From: Bacteroidales bacterium
GTDB lineage: Bacteria; Bacteroidota; Bacteroidia; Bacteroidales; UBA10428
Assembly: GCA_030626465.1 (NCBI GenBank)
Contig: DAOUOU010000093.1
Span: forward strand, 1 to 10,150
Direction of reading: 5' to 3'
DNA: 10,150 nt
In this document: positions 6,717 through 10,150 of the stretch, piece after piece
Layout: every line of letters starts with the position of its first letter
Position numbering within the stretch: position 1 is the first letter of the stretch
The notes under the pieces: generated by a model
Seen by the model: the letters and a program-made list of their open reading frames with translations, nothing else
What the model was told of the DNA's origin: nothing
Databases searched by the model: none
Translations under genes and position numbers: made by a program

Positions 6717-7256
6717 TTAATCCAAGTTAATATTGACCTTTAAGGCTAAATCTTTGATTACTGCCTTTAATACTTTTGCTTTTGATTTCATATCAGACTT
6801 ATCTACTTTTTCACTTGCAAGTTTTTCTTCTGCTTCTTTTATTGCTTTGTTAATCAAGTCAGTCGACATTCTTGCACAAATTTTACAATAAAAGTTCATT
6901 GATCGACCTTCATTATAATTCTGAAGTAATTTCTCTAATAATACCTGTCTTTCTTTTTGTTCTCTTAACCAACTTTCTAAACCGGCCTCTTTAATTTGAC
7001 GTAAATTATCAGCAGCCGGAATCCACTCTACAACTTTTCTTCTCAGGAAGATTGTGCAATTAAATATTTCATTGCATTCGGTACAACTCTCAAATCTGTG
7101 CTTCTTTACACAGCAATTCCAAATACTACACCATGAGTGCTGCTCTCCTAATCTGCAACCAATACATCTGCTTGGTGCTTTTGACTGATACTTGTTACAT
7201 AATCCACAATATAATCCGCAGCACCCGATGAGATTCTTTGCTTCACTATTTTTCAT
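6717..7256 (-). CDS. cysteine-rich DUF3795-like protein, integron cassette gene
   Basis: The 179-residue soluble protein has 12 cysteines within residues 12-67 (Cys12, 13, 17, 20, 31, 34, 43, 48, 49, 58, 61, 67). These include CCGLYCGLC, the DUF3795 hallmark arrangement, then CIGC, CC and CTEC. A further CKIC pair sits at 124/127 in a charged helical C-terminal part rich in K and E. The pattern suggests metal or Fe-S binding, but the function of the family is not established. The ATG at 7256 is chosen because upstream in-frame starts at 7295 and 7355 lie beyond the cassette boundary (7292/7293). This start leaves a 36-base leader with GGTGAAAAA before the ATG. It is the sole gene of its cassette, and its stop is 16 bases before attC. 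It is AT-rich compared with the Sus genes. Confidence 0.85.
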   Translation of the reverse strand: MKNSEAKNLIGCCGLYCGLCNKYQSKAPSRCIGCRLGEQHSWCSIWNCCVKKHRFESCTECNEIFNCTIFLRRKVVEWIPAADNLRQIKEAGLESWLREQKERQVLLEKLLQNYNEGRSMNFYCKICARMSTDLINKAIKEAEEKLASEKVDKSDMKSKAKVLKAVIKDLALKVNINLD

Positions 7257-7286
7257 TTTTTCACCGATTGTCCACTTACAGCTGTT

Positions 7287-7353
7287 GTCTAACATATATT
7301 CTGCTGCCAATATCGGTATAATACTAAAAATACAACATATTATACTGTTAGAC
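7287..7353 (-). other. attI or relic attC site at the cassette-intI junction
   Basis: On the minus strand GTCTAAC (7353-7347, RYYYAAC) and GTTAGAC (7293-7287, GTTRRRY) bracket 67 bp directly before the first cassette gene. Strand exchange would fall at 7293/7292. Only weak pairing is visible next to the boxes (TGTTG with CAGCA, including a wobble). An internal 8-bp inverted repeat lies at 7316-7323 and 7338-7345. Its position next to intI argues for attI, while its two complementary R boxes look like an attC left from a lost cassette. I cannot decide between these. Confidence 0.6.
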
Positions 7354-7402
7354 AAAAAACAGTATATATTCGCAGATTATGGCAAAATGCAGTATAATAT
7401 GT
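7335..7402. repeat. cluster of CAGTATAATAT-type inverted repeats between att site and intI
   Basis: ACATATTATACTG (7335-7347) and CAGTATAATATGT (7390-7402) are perfect 13-bp inverted repeats. A third, related box, CAGTATATAT, lies between them (7360-7369). TATACTGTT (7341-7349) also forms a 9-bp hairpin with AACAGTATA (7358-7366). These boxes could be IntI binding sites of the kind known in attI, or operators for the divergent transcripts. Both are inference. Confidence 0.55.
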
Positions 7403-7410
7403 CATATTTG
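7403..7410 (+). promoter_or_regulatory. weak candidate -7 box for intI
   Basis: CATATTTG differs from TAnnTTTG only at the first base and lies 29 bases before the intI ATG, directly after an arm of the inverted repeats. No -33 element is evident. Confidence 0.25.
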
Positions 7411-7439
7411 TGAGAATATGCGCAAGTAATTATCCGAAA

Positions 7440-7604
7440 ATGAAAGGATCGAAGTTTTTAGACCATGTCAGGGAAGTAATTCGCACAAATCATTTCAGCT
7501 ACAGTACAGAGAAGACATATCTCGGTTGGCTTTACCGGTTCATCATCTTCCATAATAAATGACATCCTGAAGAGATGGGTGGGAAAGAGATTGCGGAATT
7601 CCTG
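7440..7604 (+). pseudogene. intI: integron integrase (IntI-type tyrosine recombinase), N-terminal remnant
   Basis: From ATG 7440 the frame reads SKFLDHVREVIRTNHFSYST, then EKTYLGWLYRFIIFHNK, a TGA stop (7560-7562), and in the same frame HPEEMGGKEIAEFL. This follows the N-terminal SAM-like core-binding domain of integron integrases (IntI1: [33 protein letters not shown], then RHPATLGSSEVEAFL). The TGA sits where IntI1 has the Arg before His-Pro, so a CGA to TGA change is likely. After about residue 54 the similarity ends at 7601-7604, where a palindrome begins. The catalytic domain with its Arg, HxxR and Tyr residues and the IntI-specific insertion is absent, against a full length of about 320 residues. 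It cannot be functional. It reads away from the cassettes, as intI normally does. Confidence 0.85.
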
Positions 7605-7679
7605 CCCGAAAGAATGAAATCTTTCATTCAGGCGGGCATTCGGGCAGGGCACCCTTTGGGCTTTCTTTGATCCAAAGAA
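7601..7679. repeat. palindromic element at the break in intI
   Basis: CCTGCCCGAA (7601-7610) and TTCGGGCAGG (7639-7648) are perfect 10-bp inverted repeats. They enclose a second pair, GAATGAAA (7612-7619) and TTTCATTC (7622-7629), with a 2-base loop. A further palindrome, TTCTTTG-ATC-CAAAGAA (7663-7679), follows and runs into CTTTTAAT, so it could also terminate transcription. Integrase similarity ends exactly where the first arm begins, which suggests an insertion or a deletion end point at this element. Confidence 0.6.
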
Positions 7680-7858
7680 CTTTTAATATATTTACCATTC
7701 AAGGTACACACATGGTATATAAAAAATTGGGGTTTAAGTGTTACTCAAACATCCTGCTCCATTGCAACTTTTATATCGGTGGATACAGACACAGCCCGCG
7801 CTCCCCAACGTTTCATATTGCAGAAACCTTGTGGTTAATGCAAAAACCTATAAATAAA
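7680..7858. other. non-coding leader region upstream of the GH115 gene
   Basis: No gene is recognised. The GH115 frame stays open upstream to at least about 7709, but the protein there is unlike any secreted leader, so it is treated as non-coding. No clear promoter box at a convincing distance from 7859 is visible. Confidence 0.5.
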
Positions 7859-10150
7859 ATGATTAAAAATTTTGGCTTCCTGGCGAGCATAATAATGCTA
7901 ACCGGGTGTATCCAGAAAACAAACCCTGCAAACTTCATAATATCTGATAAAAACGAGATCACTCATATCTATATTGATGAAAACGTTGATTCTTTAATAA
8001 CATGGGCTATTAACGATTTTGCAGATGACATAGAAGATGTTACAGGTAATAAGATAATAATAGAAAAATGTAAAACCATCCGAAAGGGCAAAGGCATTTA
8101 TATTGGAGAATTTAAAGATCCTCTTATTAAATCAATTGATAATGAACAAATAAAAAAATTAAATGGTGCCTGGGAAAAATATTATATCAAGACATATAAA
8201 AATAGTTTAATCATAGCAGGTAGTGATATACGGGGTACTGTATATGGAATATTTGAAGTTGCAGAACAATTGGGTATTTCGCCATGGAAATGGTGGGCAG
8301 ATGTGAAGCCTTTGTCCAGAGAAACATTAACCTTAAACCTTCCGGAAGATGGTATTACTGAAAGCCCTTCAATACAATACAGGGGTATATTTTTAAATGA
8401 TGAGGACTGGGGCTTACAACCCTGGGCCGCCAAAACTTTTGAAACAGAAACAGGAGACATAGGCCCAAAAACTTACGAAAAAATATTTCAGCTTTTGCTG
8501 CGTTTGAAGGCCAATACAATTTGGCCGGCTATGCACCCGTGCACGAAAGCGTTTTATCAAATTCAGGGAAATAATGAGATGGCCAAAAAATATCACATTG
8601 TAGTAGGAACCTCTCATTGTGAACCAATGTTACGCAATAATGTAAGTGAATGGGATTCTGAGCAATATGGTGACTATAATTTTTCCACAAACAAAAAGGC
8701 AGTATGCAACTACTGGCAAAACCGGATAGATGAAATTACAGAAGCAGAAAACATTTTTACTGTTGGTATGCGCGGTATTCATGACGGTCATATGCAGGGT
8801 GGAAGCTACCTGACCGACAAGAAAAATATACTGGAAAATGTACTGGAAACCCAGCAGGAAATGCTATCTAAAACAGAAAAACAAGATATAAAATCAATTC
8901 CCCAGATTATAGTACTTTATAAAGAGGTACTTCAATTATATAATTCCGGCCTTAAAGTTCCTGATGATATTACTCTTATGTGGTGTGATGATAACTATGG
9001 TTACATTCGGCGATTAAGTGATGAATCTGAAAACAAAAGGGCAGGTTCAAGTGGTGTTTATTATCATTTAAGTTATTGGGGCAGACCACATGATTACTTA
9101 TGGTTAAGTACAACGCAACCAGCCCTGATATGGTACGAGATGTACAAAGCATACGTTAATGGAGCAAAAAAAATATGGATCGCTAATGTTGGTGATATTA
9201 AGCCGTCAGAATACAATATGGAGTTTTTTCTTGATCTCGCCTGGAATATTGACATGGTTGATAATAATACTATCAATAAGCACATGAAAGCCTGGGCTTC
9301 GAGAGAATTTGGTGAAGAATTAGCGGATGGTGTTACAGAAATATTAACCGAATACTACCGTTTGGCTTTTCTGCGCCGTCCGGAATTTATGGGGTGGAGT
9401 CAGGTAGAACCTCAAACATTTACACGTGCTTCAGAATTTAATTCTAATGTAGATGGTAATGAGTTGGATAGAAGAATAAGCATGTATAATGAATTGATAA
9501 CAATGGCAGATCAGTTAAAAAAACATGTTCCTGCCAAAAAACTTTATGCCTGGTTTCAACTGGTTGAGTACCCGGTTAAATGTGCCGCAATGATAAATTA
9601 TAATTTCTTATATGCACAAAAGGCAAAGGAGGCAACCGATCTTCTAAGTCGGGAGAAATATTCCCAATTATCAAAGGAGGCTTATCAGCACATTAAAAAG
9701 ATGACTTCGTTTTACAATGAAGAATTGAGTTCAGGAAAATGGAGACATATGATGTCAATGAACCCACGAAAATTAAAGGTTTTCAATATACCTGAAAATC
9801 TTTTTGTTGAGCATGAAAACAATGCAATGGTTAATACCCAACAAGAAGCGAAAAGCAAACAACGTATATTTTTTCAAGCTGATGAATATGTGAAAGCAAA
9901 GGGAAAATTGAACTTTAATTGGGGGGAAATAAATGGTCTCGGTTATAGCAATCGTGCTGTTACATTAATGCCTTTTAGAATTGTTACGTTTAAAGAAGGA
10001 CAACATCCTTGGATTGAGTATGTTTTCAATGCGGAACAGGCAGGGGAATTTGAACTGCAAGTCAGATTTTTGCCTACGCACTCCAATAATTTCGATCATC
10101 GTATTGGTATCCAAATTGATGAGCACGAAATAAAAACATTTTTCATCAAC
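7859..10150 (+). CDS. GH115 alpha-glucuronidase lipoprotein, 3' end beyond window
   Basis: GH115 enzymes remove glucuronic or 4-O-methylglucuronic acid from xylan side chains, including internal ones. The 764 residues seen here lack the last part; complete members have about 830-980. The start at 7859 gives a short lipoprotein signal peptide ending MLTGC (Cys17); an in-frame ATG at 7838 would add only seven residues. A GH115 N-terminal domain is followed by YRGIFLNDEDWGLQPWAAK (174-192) and WPAMHP (222-227). Next come MRGIHD (304-309), YKEV with Glu356, CDDN with Asp377 and Asn379, and YYHLSY with His403. From memory of the Bacteroides ovatus enzyme, these match its Arg328, Asp332, Glu375 (proposed acid), Asp396, Asn398 and His422, with identical spacing from Glu to His. 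A C-terminal beta-sandwich domain starts near residue 720. No acidic surface-export signal follows Cys17, so a periplasmic location is plausible. The gene is more AT-rich than the Sus genes. Confidence 0.95.
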   Translation, partial: MIKNFGFLASIIMLTGCIQKTNPANFIISDKNEITHIYIDENVDSLITWAINDFADDIEDVTGNKIIIEKCKTIRKGKGIYIGEFKDPLIKSIDNEQIKKLNGAWEKYYIKTYKNSLIIAGSDIRGTVYGIFEVAEQLGISPWKWWADVKPLSRETLTLNLPEDGITESPSIQYRGIFLNDEDWGLQPWAAKTFETETGDIGPKTYEKIFQLLLRLKANTIWPAMHPCTKAFYQIQGNNEMAKKYHIVVGTSHCEPMLRNNVSEWDSEQYGDYNFSTNKKAVCNYWQNRIDEITEAENIFTVGMRGIHDGHMQGGSYLTDKKNILENVLETQQEMLSKTEKQDIKSIPQIIVLYKEVLQLYNSGLKVPDDITLMWCDDNYGYIRRLSDESENKRAGSSGVYYHLSYWGRPHDYLWLSTTQPALIWYEMYKAYVNGAKKIWIANVGDIKPSEYNMEFFLDLAWNIDMVDNNTINKHMKAWASREFGEELADGVTEILTEYYRLAFLRRPEFMGWSQVEPQTFTRASEFNSNVDGNELDRRISMYNELITMADQLKKHVPAKKLYAWFQLVEYPVKCAAMINYNFLYAQKAKEATDLLSREKYSQLSKEAYQHIKKMTSFYNEELSSGKWRHMMSMNPRKLKVFNIPENLFVEHENNAMVNTQQEAKSKQRIFFQADEYVKAKGKLNFNWGEINGLGYSNRAVTLMPFRIVTFKEGQHPWIEYVFNAEQAGEFELQVRFLPTHSNNFDHRIGIQIDEHEIKTFFIN

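Larger units (their letters stand above)
6000..7604 (-). mobile_element. degenerate integron: broken intI, att region and two gene cassettes
   Basis: The order is canonical: an intI fragment on the plus strand (from 7440), an attachment region to its left, then cassettes reading away from it on the minus strand, each gene followed by its recombination site. The first cassette (7292-6648, 645 bp) holds a DUF3795-like gene and ends with a 59-bp attC. The second (from 6647) holds yefM/yoeB and ends in what is left of an attC at about 6017-6000. Each cassette start is the exact reverse complement of its own R'' region (12 bp: 7282-7293 against 6694-6705; 11 bp: 6638-6648 against 6011-6021). This is expected because R' and the cassette start come from the same site in the circular form. 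The cassette genes are AT-rich (about one third GC in a sampled line) compared with the Sus genes (about half). Confidence 0.8.

Noticed and set aside
7192..7413. Plus-strand frame of 73 codons across the cassette-att junction
   Set aside because: It lies antisense to the DUF3795-like gene and the att region, and its translation resembles nothing known.
7458..7652. Minus-strand frame of 64 codons over the intI remnant
   Set aside because: It is antisense to the clear IntI-like sequence and is explained as a shadow of it and of the palindrome.

Overview
The window looks like a chromosomal piece of a Bacteroidota genome. The evidence is a SusC/SusD outer-membrane pair with the SusC/RagA plug signature, lipoproteins with Bacteroidota-style signal peptides, several TAnnTTTG-like -7 promoter boxes, AT-rich leaders and a GH115 glycoside hydrolase. 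No species can be named from the sequence.

Layout. (1) 1-4728, plus strand: the 3' part of a polysaccharide-utilisation operon, with a SusC-like TonB-dependent transporter (5' end outside the window), a SusD-like glycan-binding lipoprotein and a small PKD-like lipoprotein. It closes with a clear intrinsic terminator at 4774-4801. (2) 5032-5586: a monocistronic exported coiled-coil protein of unknown function. (3) 5587-6000: non-coding repeats, made of a 16-bp tandem repeat, a degenerate larger duplication and a double-hairpin REP-like element. (4) About 6000-7600: a small, decayed integron. On the plus strand at 7440 is the N-terminal piece of an integron-type tyrosine recombinase (IntI), broken by an in-frame TGA and then cut off. 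Running divergently from it on the minus strand are two gene cassettes. The first carries a cysteine-rich DUF3795-like gene and the second a YefM/YoeB toxin-antitoxin pair. They are joined by a 59-bp attC site (6642-6700). The cassette starts are exact reverse complements of their own attC R'' boxes over 12 bp and 11 bp, which is the expected signature of cassettes inserted by IntI. (5) 7601-7858: palindromic sequence that replaces the rest of intI, then non-coding DNA. (6) 7859-10150, plus strand: most of a GH115 alpha-glucuronidase lipoprotein that runs off the window.

How the genes fit together. The Sus genes bind and import oligosaccharides at the outer membrane. The GH115 enzyme removes (methyl)glucuronic acid side chains from xylan-type glycans and could serve the same pathway. 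However, it is separated from the Sus genes by a terminator, the repeats and the integron, and it is visibly more AT-rich, so the link is only inferred. The toxin-antitoxin pair carries its own promoter and a palindromic operator, as expected for a cassette that stabilises an array. The integrase can no longer work, so the array is probably frozen or depends on an integrase elsewhere. The integron is the most interesting part of the window.
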